NCBI GenBank assembly: GCA_020161935.1
Contig: JAIUNI010000005.1
Location: 248,001-312,000, forward strand
Reading direction: 5' to 3'
DNA: 64,000 bases
Origin: Chloroflexota bacterium
GTDB lineage: Bacteria; Chloroflexota; Anaerolineae; Aggregatilineales; Phototrophicaceae
The position numbers were made by a program, and so were the translations under genes. Below the pieces are notes generated by a model. That model had not been told where the DNA came from, did not search any database, and was given only the letters and a program-made list of their open reading frames with translations. Positions within the stretch are counted from its first letter, which is position 1. Each line of letters starts with the position of its first letter. Shown here piece after piece: positions 53,071 through 60,587 of this stretch.

Positions 53071-53571
53071 ATGCGTTTAAGTTACCGTTTCGCCTCAGTC
53101 CTCGCTGTACTAACATTCGGATTGCTCGCCTTCAATCCCATTCGTGCCCAAGATACGCCACTTGTTTGTGACTCGACGCTCGTTACACTGTTGTTGGTTG
53201 CTGAACACAACTATGGATATTTGACAAACATGCAAACCATGTCCGGCACGTCATCCAACATCGAGTTTGGAGCGTATAAACCGCTGTTCGAAAATAATAT
53301 GATGATGCAAGAAAGCATGTCCGGCGACAATATGGATATGTCGACTGAGGAACCAATGATGGGCGAGATGATGACCAAGAGCAACGCGGATGTCATCAAA
53401 GAATACTTGTCCAGCATGAGTATGGATGTCATGGTAGACCCCATGTCCATGCTCCCAACTGGTGCTTTGCCGAATGAAGATGCAAGTTGTACCAGCCTGC
53501 GGGCCGATGTTGAACACTTCTTGCTGGTACATACCATCGAGGACATGACTATGGGCGACAGTATGCAATAA
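53071..53571 (+). CDS. Met-rich exported protein of unknown function
   Basis: The ATG at 53071 follows AAAGGAG; a signal peptide is seen (MRLSYRFASVLAVLTFGLLAFNPIRAQ). The mature protein of about 140 residues has two Cys and a middle rich in Met (NNMMMQESMSGDNMDMSTEEPMMGEMMTKS, SSMSMDVMVDPMSM). Such Met clusters bind Cu(I) or Ag(I) in copper-handling proteins, but no family is recognised and no copper genes are next to it. It is transcribed alone with its own terminator. Confidence 0.72.
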   Translation: MRLSYRFASVLAVLTFGLLAFNPIRAQDTPLVCDSTLVTLLLVAEHNYGYLTNMQTMSGTSSNIEFGAYKPLFENNMMMQESMSGDNMDMSTEEPMMGEMMTKSNADVIKEYLSSMSMDVMVDPMSMLPTGALPNEDASCTSLRADVEHFLLVHTIEDMTMGDSMQ

Positions 53572-53593
53572 TCCAAAATTTATCTCCGTTGAT

Positions 53594-53623
53594 GAATACC
53601 CTAGTGCAAGCTAGGGTATTTTC
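53594..53623 (+). terminator. Intrinsic terminator after the Met-rich protein
   Basis: AATACCCTAG pairs with CTAGGGTATT around TGCAAG (ten perfect pairs), followed by a short T run. Confidence 0.8.
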
Positions 53624-53716
53624 ATTTAGGCTGTTCTCAAGCATATCATACCAATTTCCCACACCCCGGCTTTATACTAAAGGTACATAAAATAGGAATC
53701 CGATTACAATAACATT

Positions 53717-54538
53717 ATGCCTGAATTACCAGAGGTTGAAACCGTTGTTCGTGGTTTGCGTGAGCCGCTCATTGGGCGGCGTATCGAAACCGTTTGGTAT
53801 GACCGTGAAAAAGTCATCGCCACGCCGAGCGCCGAGCAGTTTATCGCCCGTATCAAAGGGCAAACGGTGAAAGCAATCACCCGCCGCGCCAAGTATATTC
53901 TGTGTGAACTCGATCATGACATTTTGGCGATTCACCTGAAGATGACCGGACGCTTGTTCGTCGCCGCGCCGGAGAATCAACCACCTGAAGATCGTTGGGT
54001 GCGTCTCCGCTTCGGTTTGGATAACGGCGAGGAGTTGTGCTTCTCGGACTCGCGGCGCTTCGGGCGGGTCTACTTGGGCGCGAATGTCAATGAGTTTACG
54101 CCGCTGCTGGGGCCGGAACCACTCGAAGATGCCTTTACACCGGCAGTTCTTCAAACGCAGTTGAAAGGGCGCAGTAAGCTGATTAAGGCGCTTCTGCTTG
54201 ACCAGTCATTCGTGGCGGGTGTCGGCAATATTTACGCTGACGAAGCGCTCCACCGCGCCGGTATTCATCCGCAGCGCACCTCGGATCGTTTAACCGGGGC
54301 CGAGGTCAATCGGTTGTACGGCACGATCCGCGATGTGCTGAACGAAGGTATCGAACGACAGGGAGCCAGCATCAATTGGTATCGTCAGCCGGATGGTTCC
54401 AAAGGGCAGGCGCAGGATAATTTTTTGGTGTACGACCGTGAAGGTGAACCGTGTTATACCTGCGGAACGCCCATCGTCAAAATTCGGGTTGCCCAGCGAG
54501 GTACCCACTTTTGTCCGCATTGTCAGCCGGAGAAATAA
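53717..54538 (+). CDS. mutM: Formamidopyrimidine-DNA glycosylase (Fpg)
   Basis: The repair enzyme removes 8-oxoguanine and cuts the strand. It has the N-terminal catalytic Pro (PELPEVETVVRGL), IHLKMTGRLF, DQSFVAGVGNIYADEALHRAGIHP (the helix-two-turn-helix), and a C-terminal zinc finger CYTCGTPIVKIRVAQRGTHFCPHC with Arg. The length of 273 residues is usual. The next gene begins three bases after its stop. Confidence 0.96.
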   Translation: MPELPEVETVVRGLREPLIGRRIETVWYDREKVIATPSAEQFIARIKGQTVKAITRRAKYILCELDHDILAIHLKMTGRLFVAAPENQPPEDRWVRLRFGLDNGEELCFSDSRRFGRVYLGANVNEFTPLLGPEPLEDAFTPAVLQTQLKGRSKLIKALLLDQSFVAGVGNIYADEALHRAGIHPQRTSDRLTGAEVNRLYGTIRDVLNEGIERQGASINWYRQPDGSKGQAQDNFLVYDREGEPCYTCGTPIVKIRVAQRGTHFCPHCQPEK

Positions 54539-54541
54539 GTT

Positions 54542-55531
54542 ATGTCGAGCGATTTTTCCGAATTTCTATCACAACCTTTCATTAGCGGCATCCTCAGCTT
54601 AATGTGTTTTGTCACATTATTGCTGATCGCGACGATTGCAGGCATCGTTTACATGCGCCGCCGGAAAGCCCAGCAAAATCTAGTCGTAGTGCCACCACCG
54701 AGTTTTGTCGGTGAGTCAGCCTATTCAACCGCGAATATGGATATGCCCGACCTCAATTTGCTGATGCACACACCAGCCGCCGCGCCTAAACCTGCGCCGG
54801 TTGTTCGCTCTGCACCGCCGCCACCCGTTCCCGTCTCAGCACCGGCTCCCCAGCGGCCAGCCCGTAAAGGCACGTTTGCAGTCACCCCACGGGATGCTTC
54901 AGCCACAGAAGCCGTTGAAGTTTTGAGCTTACTACGCGATGTCGTGGACGGCTCATTGATCGTGCAGATGGGCGATAAGGCTTACCAAAATGTGAATAGC
55001 GACCCGGAGTTTAAGGATAAGTTCAACCGCCTCATGCGCGAACTAGGGCAGTTGATGACTAAACCCGCAGTGGAAATTACCGAACAGCAGATGGAAACCG
55101 CCGCTTCCGATGTTGAAACCGTTGATCTGCCTTCCGCGTCGGAAGCAGTCGAGGTTTCTGAACCGTCATTTGTCGCGCCCAAAAAATCCGCTGCGCCGCC
55201 GCCAACCTATGATGGCCGGATGCCGGGGGATTTGCCGAGCTTTAAGTTGGATGATAACCCCATGCGGAAGCTCAAACGTGGGCAAAAACCGTCAGAGGTT
55301 TCACCGGTTCCTGAGCTAAATATTGCCGGTGCGATTGAGGCTTACCTCCAGTACAAGCTGACTCACTCCTCCATGTACGGCGGTCGCAGCATCCACATTT
55401 ATCCTGCGCCGGGGGGGGGTGTCAGTATTGAAGTTGACGGTCAATACTTTGATGCCGTCAGTGATGTGACGGATAGCTCTGTTCGTGAATTCCTCTCCGA
55501 AACCATCGCCGAATGGCAAGAACGGCACTAA
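54542..55531 (+). CDS. Membrane-anchored protein with Pro-rich linker, unknown function
   Basis: The 329-residue protein has one N-terminal membrane helix (ILSLMCFVTLLLIATIAGIVYMRRRK), a Pro/Ala-rich linker (PAAAPKPAPVVRSAPPPPVPVSAPAPQRPA), a helical soluble domain (ATEAVEVLSLLRDVVDGSLIVQMGDKAYQNVNSDPEFKDKFNRLMRELG) and a C-terminal beta domain (HSSMYGGRSIHIYPAPGGGVSIEVDGQYFDAVSDVTDSSVREFLSETIAEW). The two soluble parts face the cytoplasm if the Arg-rich end stays inside. No known family. It is coupled to mutM (three-base gap), which may be chance. Confidence 0.65.
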   Translation: MSSDFSEFLSQPFISGILSLMCFVTLLLIATIAGIVYMRRRKAQQNLVVVPPPSFVGESAYSTANMDMPDLNLLMHTPAAAPKPAPVVRSAPPPPVPVSAPAPQRPARKGTFAVTPRDASATEAVEVLSLLRDVVDGSLIVQMGDKAYQNVNSDPEFKDKFNRLMRELGQLMTKPAVEITEQQMETAASDVETVDLPSASEAVEVSEPSFVAPKKSAAPPPTYDGRMPGDLPSFKLDDNPMRKLKRGQKPSEVSPVPELNIAGAIEAYLQYKLTHSSMYGGRSIHIYPAPGGGVSIEVDGQYFDAVSDVTDSSVREFLSETIAEWQERH

Positions 55532-55600
55532 CCACTCAGCGTGCTATTGGCTTTACAGAACATTTCCCCGTCGCTTATGTGGGGTGGAACGTAAATTATG

Positions 55601-55822
55601 TAAGGGCGCACAACCGTGCATAGGCATTAAGCTAAGGAATTTTCAGGGACAAAATCACTCAATAATGCTGTTCGCAGTCGAATTTTGGAGCGCCTTGAGT
55701 GCGCTTGTCCGGCTGGTAGCATGATGGCTTTAGCCTCATGCGGCGCAAACAGTCAACTCGTTACCTGAATATCCTCGTCAAAATAGCTTAACTTAATGCG
55801 TATGCACAACCGTGCGCCCTTA
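55601..55822. repeat. MITE-like element with 36-bp inverted ends
   Basis: The left end (TAAGGGCGCAC, GTGCATA, GCATTAAG) recurs inverted at 55785-55822, matching about 30 of 36 positions. A central 23-base hairpin reads GCATGA-T-GGCT-TT-AGCC-TCATGC. No coding capacity is present. Target-site duplication is not certain. Confidence 0.6.
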
Positions 55823-55909
55823 TTCATAGACCCCCCAAATCCATTCTGTACTTTGCAACCCCACTCCTCAAAAGGTTTGAAAATTCGAACCAAATATTGA
55901 GAACTTTTG

Positions 55910-55918
55910 TGCTATAAT
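55910..55918 (+). promoter_or_regulatory. Orphan extended -10 promoter
   Basis: TGCTATAAT stands in the intergenic region with no gene within 800 bases downstream. The transcript would begin about 55925 and contains CACCG-CACTAAA-CGGTG and AGAC-ATAAAA-GTCT hairpins, so a small RNA is possible. Confidence 0.4.
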
Positions 55919-56039
55919 GGCTTTGTGTTGTTTTTAAGGGGTAGCACCGCACTAAACGGTGGATACTCATTTTATGGCAACCTCCTATGTATGGTGAGAC
56001 ATAAAAGTCTTTAAAGCCCCTCCCTTTTACTCTATCAGC

Positions 56040-56100
56040 GGAGTGAGCCTGCGAACGTGCTGATGTGGGAAGGCTGACGGTGGAGTGAGCCTGCGAACGT
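56040..56100. repeat. Two direct copies of a 19-base repeat
   Basis: GGAGTGAGCCTGCGAACGT occurs at 56040-56058 and again at 56082-56100, 42 bases apart. The bases after each copy differ. It does not have the features of a CRISPR array (only two copies, spacer of 23 bases). Confidence 0.6.
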
Positions 56101-56209
56101 ACCGTCGTGGGGTGGGGTCGAATGAATCATCCACCACTTCATGTAGTGCTACCGTCTCTAAATTCTCTGCATTTCCTTTGCGATTTGGCGGTTCAAATGA
56201 ATTTCTCTG

Positions 56210-56275
56210 TTTTCTCTCTGTGGTTAAAAAAGATTGGCTTTGCGTCTTTGCTTCCTTGCGCCTTTGCGTTTTGTT
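56210..56275. repeat. Widespread CTCTGTGG..TTTGCGTCTTTGC repeat
   Basis: The stretch has TCTCTGTGGTTAAAAAA followed by TTTGCGTCTTTGC, TTCCTTGCGCC and TTTGCGTTTTG. This type of sequence, known as false-protein text LCVFASLRLCV, recurs in many genomes (Chloroflexota, cyanobacteria and others). It is not a gene. Confidence 0.55.
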
Positions 56276-56537
56276 ATGAACTTTGTGCTTTTGCAACTTC
56301 GGCGGAATGCTCCCTCATAACCGCCATGCACATGCCAATTTTGCATAGCGGCGGATCGCTCCCGTAATTCCGCTGCATTTGTGTCATTTCAGCGCCGCAC
56401 TCTCTCGCTCCCGCCGCCACAAAATGTTAATTCGGCGGACACACGGGAGGTTCCTGCCAGTCATTTCGGCGGGAAAATGTGCAATTTGAGAATATTTCGC
56501 ATGTAAACCACTTCTATCCATGACGATAGAGACTTCC

Positions 56538-56566
56538 TTGACAGAAGTAGAAAAACGGTCTACATT
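56538..56566 (+). promoter_or_regulatory. Promoter of the GntR-led catabolic cluster
   Basis: TTGACA (56538-56543) and TACATT (56561-56566) are separated by exactly 17 bases. This is a good sigma70-type promoter, 185 bases before the GntR gene. Confidence 0.65.
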
Positions 56567-56574
56567 ATGTCAAC

Positions 56575-56589
56575 TGTTAATTGTTAACA
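56575..56589 (+). promoter_or_regulatory. Operator-like palindrome TGTTAA-TTG-TTAACA
   Basis: The perfect 6-bp inverted repeat with a three-base spacer lies eight bases after the -10 hexamer, i.e. at the transcription start. GntR/FCD regulators bind short palindromes at such places and often control their own gene, so it is the likely site of the regulator encoded at 56751. Confidence 0.5.
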
Positions 56590-56750
56590 TTTTTTCAAAA
56601 AGACACATTTCTCAAAATTAGGTTCATGCTTGGATAAATAATGCTTTCTTATTTAACCGCTTTCGGTTTTCAGCTTGAGCAATCTCAAAAACCTTATATC
56701 CTATTCAGCAGCCTCAATCGCTTGCACTATAGGAAAGGGTTGCAGATCGC

Positions 56751-57500
56751 ATGAAACGCCTAAACGGAGAGAGCAAAAAGAGCGATACCGCATTATCAAC
56801 CAAGTTGTTGGATGGCTCTGATGGTCTGGGAGCAGATGACAACGGTACGCTGCCCTCACTAAAAGTATCACTGGCGGATAAAGTCGCGGACTATCTGCGA
56901 GAAGCCATTTTCCGTGGGAAGATTGCTCCCGGTGAGCAGCTTCGCGAGGTTCCCCTATCACAGGCATTAGGCATCAGTCGCGGCCCCATTCGCGATGCCT
57001 TTAGCAGGCTCGAACGTGAAGGTTTGGTCACCATCCCCCGTAACGGTCGCACGATTGTCGCCCGCCTGACCGAAGAAGACTTTGACGAGGTTTACAGCCT
57101 CCGCTTAGGGTTGGAACGGGTCGCCATGCAGTATGCCATTCGGAACGGCACCTCTGCCGACCTCGATGAGATGCAGCGCATCGTCAATGTGATGATCGAT
57201 CAAGTCGATAAAGAGATTAACGAAAAAGATGCGGCTGATCTTGACTTAGAGTTTCATGATCTTGTTTATCAAGCCAGCCGCCATAAGCGCCTGCAGTCCG
57301 TCTGGACGGATTTACGCCCGCAAATATATCTGTTCTTACTCAGCCGCAACGTCGCCGACTCGGACTTTCGCATCCAGATGGTGCGCCATCAGGAAATTGT
57401 GGATGTTATCCGCTCAGGCGACGAAGGTCGCGCGATGGAATGCATCGAGAATCACATTCAATTTGCCTACAACCGGATTGTAAAAATTTATAAGACGTGA
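56751..57500 (+). CDS. GntR/FCD-family transcriptional regulator
   Basis: The 249-residue protein has a winged helix (VADYLREAIFRGKIAPGEQLREVPLSQALGISRGPIRDAFSRLEREGLVTI) and a C-terminal FCD domain with metal-ligand pattern DLEFHDLVY (Asp, His), RHQEIVD and ENHIQFAYNRIV. FCD domains sense carboxylate metabolites through a metal ion. It probably regulates the genes that follow (Ldh2, SDR, 2-hydroxyacid dehydrogenase, epimerase, kinase, transporter). The N-terminal 40 residues are long for the family and rich in Ser, Asp and Gly. Confidence 0.9.
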   Translation: MKRLNGESKKSDTALSTKLLDGSDGLGADDNGTLPSLKVSLADKVADYLREAIFRGKIAPGEQLREVPLSQALGISRGPIRDAFSRLEREGLVTIPRNGRTIVARLTEEDFDEVYSLRLGLERVAMQYAIRNGTSADLDEMQRIVNVMIDQVDKEINEKDAADLDLEFHDLVYQASRHKRLQSVWTDLRPQIYLFLLSRNVADSDFRIQMVRHQEIVDVIRSGDEGRAMECIENHIQFAYNRIVKIYKT

Positions 57501-57548
57501 GTTCGCCGCACGTCCAGATTGTTATTCTGTTTATTGAAAGATGATTTG

Positions 57549-58643
57549 ATGAGTACTGTACGGGTATTTGCGAAAGACTTAGAAGCCTTCGTGATTGAAG
57601 CCATGCGGCGTTATGGGATTCATGAGGACGATGCTCAACTCTCCGCGCAAATTTTGGTCACCACCGATACATGGGGTGTTCATACCCACGGCACGCGCCA
57701 GCTTCGCCCCCTGCTCAAAAACTTTCCAATCGGGCGTTTGAATGCTGACGCGAAACCCGAAATGATCCGTGAAGGGGCAGCATGGACGCTGCTCGACGGA
57801 CATCACGGAGTCCCCTTTGTCACCGCTCACCACGCCATGAAACTCGCGATTGAAAAAGCCAAAATCTGTGGCATCGGCTACACCGGTGTCATCCATACCA
57901 GCCACTTTGGTGCTGCCGGTTACTACGCGACGATGGCTGCCGAGCAGGGCATGGTCGGCATCGCTAGTTGTAACGCTGACCCCCAGATGACCGTACCCGG
58001 TGGACGCGGCAAAGTCTTGGGAACCAACCCCATCGCCTACGCGGTTCCAGCAGGGAGCAATAAGCCCGTTTTCCTCGATATAGCCACCAGCGCCGCAGCA
58101 GCCAATAAAATTATCCGTGCCAAGCTCCTCGGTCAATCAATCCCCGAAGGTTGGCTGGTGAACGCGGACGGTGAACCCACGACCGATCCGAGCGGCTTCC
58201 CTGAAACAGGCGCATTAATGCCGATGGCCGCCCACAAAGGTTATGGCTTCGCGCTGCTGGTTGAAGTCTTAGCTGGTGCGATGACCGGCGCGGCGATGAC
58301 CAAAGAACAGCCGAGCTGGGTAACGGGTGTCGCCGGAAATCCGCCGGGGCCAGCTAATCAGGGGCAGATGTTTATCGCCATTGATACGAGCGCGATGCTG
58401 CCTCCCGAACGCTTCGGCGAACGGATGGATTGGCTGCTGGACTACATCCACGACGCACCTAAGGCCAAAGGCTCGGAACGCATCTACCTCCCCGGTGAAA
58501 TCGAGTGGGAGAAGCGTGAACATGCTTTAGAACATGGCATGATCCTGCCGCCCGACGTGGTGGAGAGCTTGCAAGGTTTGGCGGGGGACGTAGGGATAGA
58601 AACATTACCTTTTGAAACGATTACCGATATTGAAAGTGAGTGA
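57549..58643 (+). CDS. Ldh2/YlbC-family NAD(P)-dependent oxidoreductase
   Basis: This 364-residue protein belongs to the malate/L-lactate dehydrogenase type 2 family (PF02615), not the classical lactate dehydrogenase. Signature text: DTWGVHTHGTRQLRPLLKN (catalytic His), GHHGVPFVTAHHAMKLAIEKAK, GIGYTGVIHTSHFGAAGYYATMAAEQGMVGIASCNADPQMTVPGGRGKVLGTNPIAYAVP and AFGERMDWLLDYIH-like text. Members oxidise L-lactate, L-malate, ureidoglycolate or 2,3-diketo-L-gulonate. The ATG at 57549 fits the family start. It is the first enzyme gene of the cluster. Confidence 0.9.
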   Translation: MSTVRVFAKDLEAFVIEAMRRYGIHEDDAQLSAQILVTTDTWGVHTHGTRQLRPLLKNFPIGRLNADAKPEMIREGAAWTLLDGHHGVPFVTAHHAMKLAIEKAKICGIGYTGVIHTSHFGAAGYYATMAAEQGMVGIASCNADPQMTVPGGRGKVLGTNPIAYAVPAGSNKPVFLDIATSAAAANKIIRAKLLGQSIPEGWLVNADGEPTTDPSGFPETGALMPMAAHKGYGFALLVEVLAGAMTGAAMTKEQPSWVTGVAGNPPGPANQGQMFIAIDTSAMLPPERFGERMDWLLDYIHDAPKAKGSERIYLPGEIEWEKREHALEHGMILPPDVVESLQGLAGDVGIETLPFETITDIESE

Positions 58644-59459
58644 TTGAGGGTGACGCATCCATTATTTAGCTTAAAAGGACGGGTAGCGCTGGTTTCCGGT
58701 ACGGCGCAAGGGATGGGACGCGCGATGGCGATTGGCTTCGCCGAGGCGGGCGCGGATGTCATGATCTGTGACATCAACACCGATGGTCTACAGGCGACCG
58801 CCAAACACATCGAAGGCTTAGGCCGTCGCGTTGTGCCTGTAACCTGTGACATTACTAACGTTGAACAAATCCGTGCCATGTTTGCCCAGCTTGACCGCGA
58901 GTTTGGCAAGATCGACATCTTGGCGAACGTGGCTGGTCCCGGCAAGTTGAAGCAACCAGAAGACATCTCGCTTGAGGAAATGCAGACTACTATTCACGGC
59001 TTGATTATAGCGCGCTTCTGCGCCTGTCAAGAAGCCGGTCGCCGGATGTTGGCGGCAGGCAAGGGCAGCATCATTAATTTCTCCTCCATAGGCGGCGTAA
59101 CCGCTCTAGGTCGTGGGAACTTTGCCTACAGCGTGGGCATGGGTGGCGTGGCACAGATGACGCGCGAACTCAGTACCGAGTGGAGCGGTCGCGGGGTACG
59201 GGTCAACGCCATTCTGCCCGCGCAGGTCATGAACCCCGGCTTGGAAGATCGCATGAAGGTCGACCCCAATCTGGAGTCGATGTTCTTACGCGGTATTCCG
59301 ATTGGTCGCTTGGGCCAACCGGATGATGTAAAAGGCTTGGCGATTTTCTTGGCTTCAGATGCTTCCGCGTGGATCACGGGCGCGATTATCCCGATGGACG
59401 GCGGTAACTTGGCGCAAAATGCGGGCGGTACCGCTGGCCCGCGCAAAGCAGCAAATTAA
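58644..59459 (+). CDS. Short-chain dehydrogenase/reductase lacking the catalytic Lys
   Basis: The 271-residue protein is an SDR with TGAQGMG-like cofactor motif (GTAQGMGRAMAI), CDINTDGLQ, NVAGPGK, INFSSIGG, and Tyr162 in FAYSVGMGGV. In normal SDRs the residue four places after the Tyr is the catalytic Lys (YxxxK); here it is Met166, so the active site is incomplete. Gly also replaces the usual Ser before it. The remaining fold, with DGGNLAQNAGG at the end, is intact. It may be a binding or partner protein, or use another route. The start is TTG 58644 or GTG 58650, directly after the Ldh2 stop. Confidence 0.85.
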   Translation: MRVTHPLFSLKGRVALVSGTAQGMGRAMAIGFAEAGADVMICDINTDGLQATAKHIEGLGRRVVPVTCDITNVEQIRAMFAQLDREFGKIDILANVAGPGKLKQPEDISLEEMQTTIHGLIIARFCACQEAGRRMLAAGKGSIINFSSIGGVTALGRGNFAYSVGMGGVAQMTRELSTEWSGRGVRVNAILPAQVMNPGLEDRMKVDPNLESMFLRGIPIGRLGQPDDVKGLAIFLASDASAWITGAIIPMDGGNLAQNAGGTAGPRKAAN

Positions 59460-59534
59460 TACATTTATCTTGTTTGTATAGAAAGGAGAGGTGTGGTTTG
59501 ATGGGCGGATAGCTGCCGCGAACCACAGAAGGAC

Positions 59535-60530
59535 ATGGCGCAATTCAAAGTCGTAATTACGGATTTTGGCTCACCCGAAAATGATCTTGAGGCCAACGAA
59601 CTTAAAAATTCTGGCTTGGATATTGAATTAGTGCGGCTGAACGCCAAAACACCGCAGGAACTTTTGCCGCATGTGGCTGATGCTGATGGCTTGATCGTTC
59701 AGTGGACGAATATCAACCACGATGTCATTCGAGCGCTGCAAAAATGCAAGGTTATTTCACGCTATGGTATCGGCGTGGATATGATCGACCTCGCGGCGGC
59801 GGGCGAACACGGTATTCCGGTATGCAACACGCCCGATTACTGCATCGAGGAAGTCAGCACGCATACTATCACCTTCTTGCTGATGCTGAACCGCAACATC
59901 AAAGCGCAGGATCAGCATGTGCGTGATACGAAATGGGGTTCACCAAATCCGGTTCCGCCGTCACGCCTCTCTACCCAGACCTTAGGCATCATTGGAATGG
60001 GCAACATCGGGCGCGTGGTTGTTCAAAAGGCCAAAGCCTTTGGCTTGAATGTGCTGGTTTTCGACCCCTATCTCTCTGCCGAGAAAGCAGTTCAAGGTGG
60101 TGCTGAGAAGGTCGAACTGGATGAACTCCTGCGCCGTTCCGATTATGTCAGTATTCACTGCCCGCTGACCGCAGAAACCCGTCACCTCATCAGCACCCCG
60201 CAGCTAAAGGCCATGAAACCGACTGCCTATCTCATCAACATGGCGCGTGGGCCAATTGTTGACCAAGCCGCGCTCCATCAAGCGTTGGTCAGTAAAACGA
60301 TTGCCGGAGCCGCGTTAGATGTGTTCGAGGTCGAACCGCCGCCGGCTGATGAACCGATTTTGAAACTCGATAACGTCATCTTCACACCGCATCTTTCGAG
60401 TTGGTCAGCCGAGTCGTTCGTTCAGTTGCGGCAGGAAGTGGTACGTAATGTCGTTGAGGCTTTACAGGGGCAAAGTCCGCGTTCCATCGTCAATCGGAAG
60501 TTTCTAGTACCAAATGGGCAGAAAGCCTGA
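59535..60530 (+). CDS. D-isomer-specific 2-hydroxyacid dehydrogenase
   Basis: The 331-residue protein has the NAD motif GIIGMGNIGRVVV, the catalytic Arg in NMARGPIVDQAAL, Glu in DVFEVEPPPADEP, and His in FTPHLSSWSAESF. It belongs to the formate/glycerate dehydrogenase family and reduces or oxidises a 2-hydroxyacid, as part of sugar-acid or glyoxylate metabolism. It is the third enzyme of the cluster and is probably transcribed with it. Confidence 0.92.
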   Translation: MAQFKVVITDFGSPENDLEANELKNSGLDIELVRLNAKTPQELLPHVADADGLIVQWTNINHDVIRALQKCKVISRYGIGVDMIDLAAAGEHGIPVCNTPDYCIEEVSTHTITFLLMLNRNIKAQDQHVRDTKWGSPNPVPPSRLSTQTLGIIGMGNIGRVVVQKAKAFGLNVLVFDPYLSAEKAVQGGAEKVELDELLRRSDYVSIHCPLTAETRHLISTPQLKAMKPTAYLINMARGPIVDQAALHQALVSKTIAGAALDVFEVEPPPADEPILKLDNVIFTPHLSSWSAESFVQLRQEVVRNVVEALQGQSPRSIVNRKFLVPNGQKA

Positions 60531-60587
60531 AACGCTATAGCATCTGGCTATCGAATGGGCATACCTGAAAGGGCTTGAGGAACTCGG

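Noticed and set aside
55919..56000. T-box-like GGGGTAGCACCGC motif
   Set aside because: The T-box core TGGNACCGC is not matched (TAGCACCGC) and the promoter is too near to leave room for a specifier stem; no amino-acid gene follows.
56040..56100. Possible CRISPR
   Set aside because: Only two repeats of 19 bases with one 23-base spacer and no cas gene.
56027..56296. Open frames reading as repeats of KTQRRKEAKTQ / LCVFASLRLCV
   Set aside because: This is the known translated form of a dispersed DNA repeat, not a protein gene.
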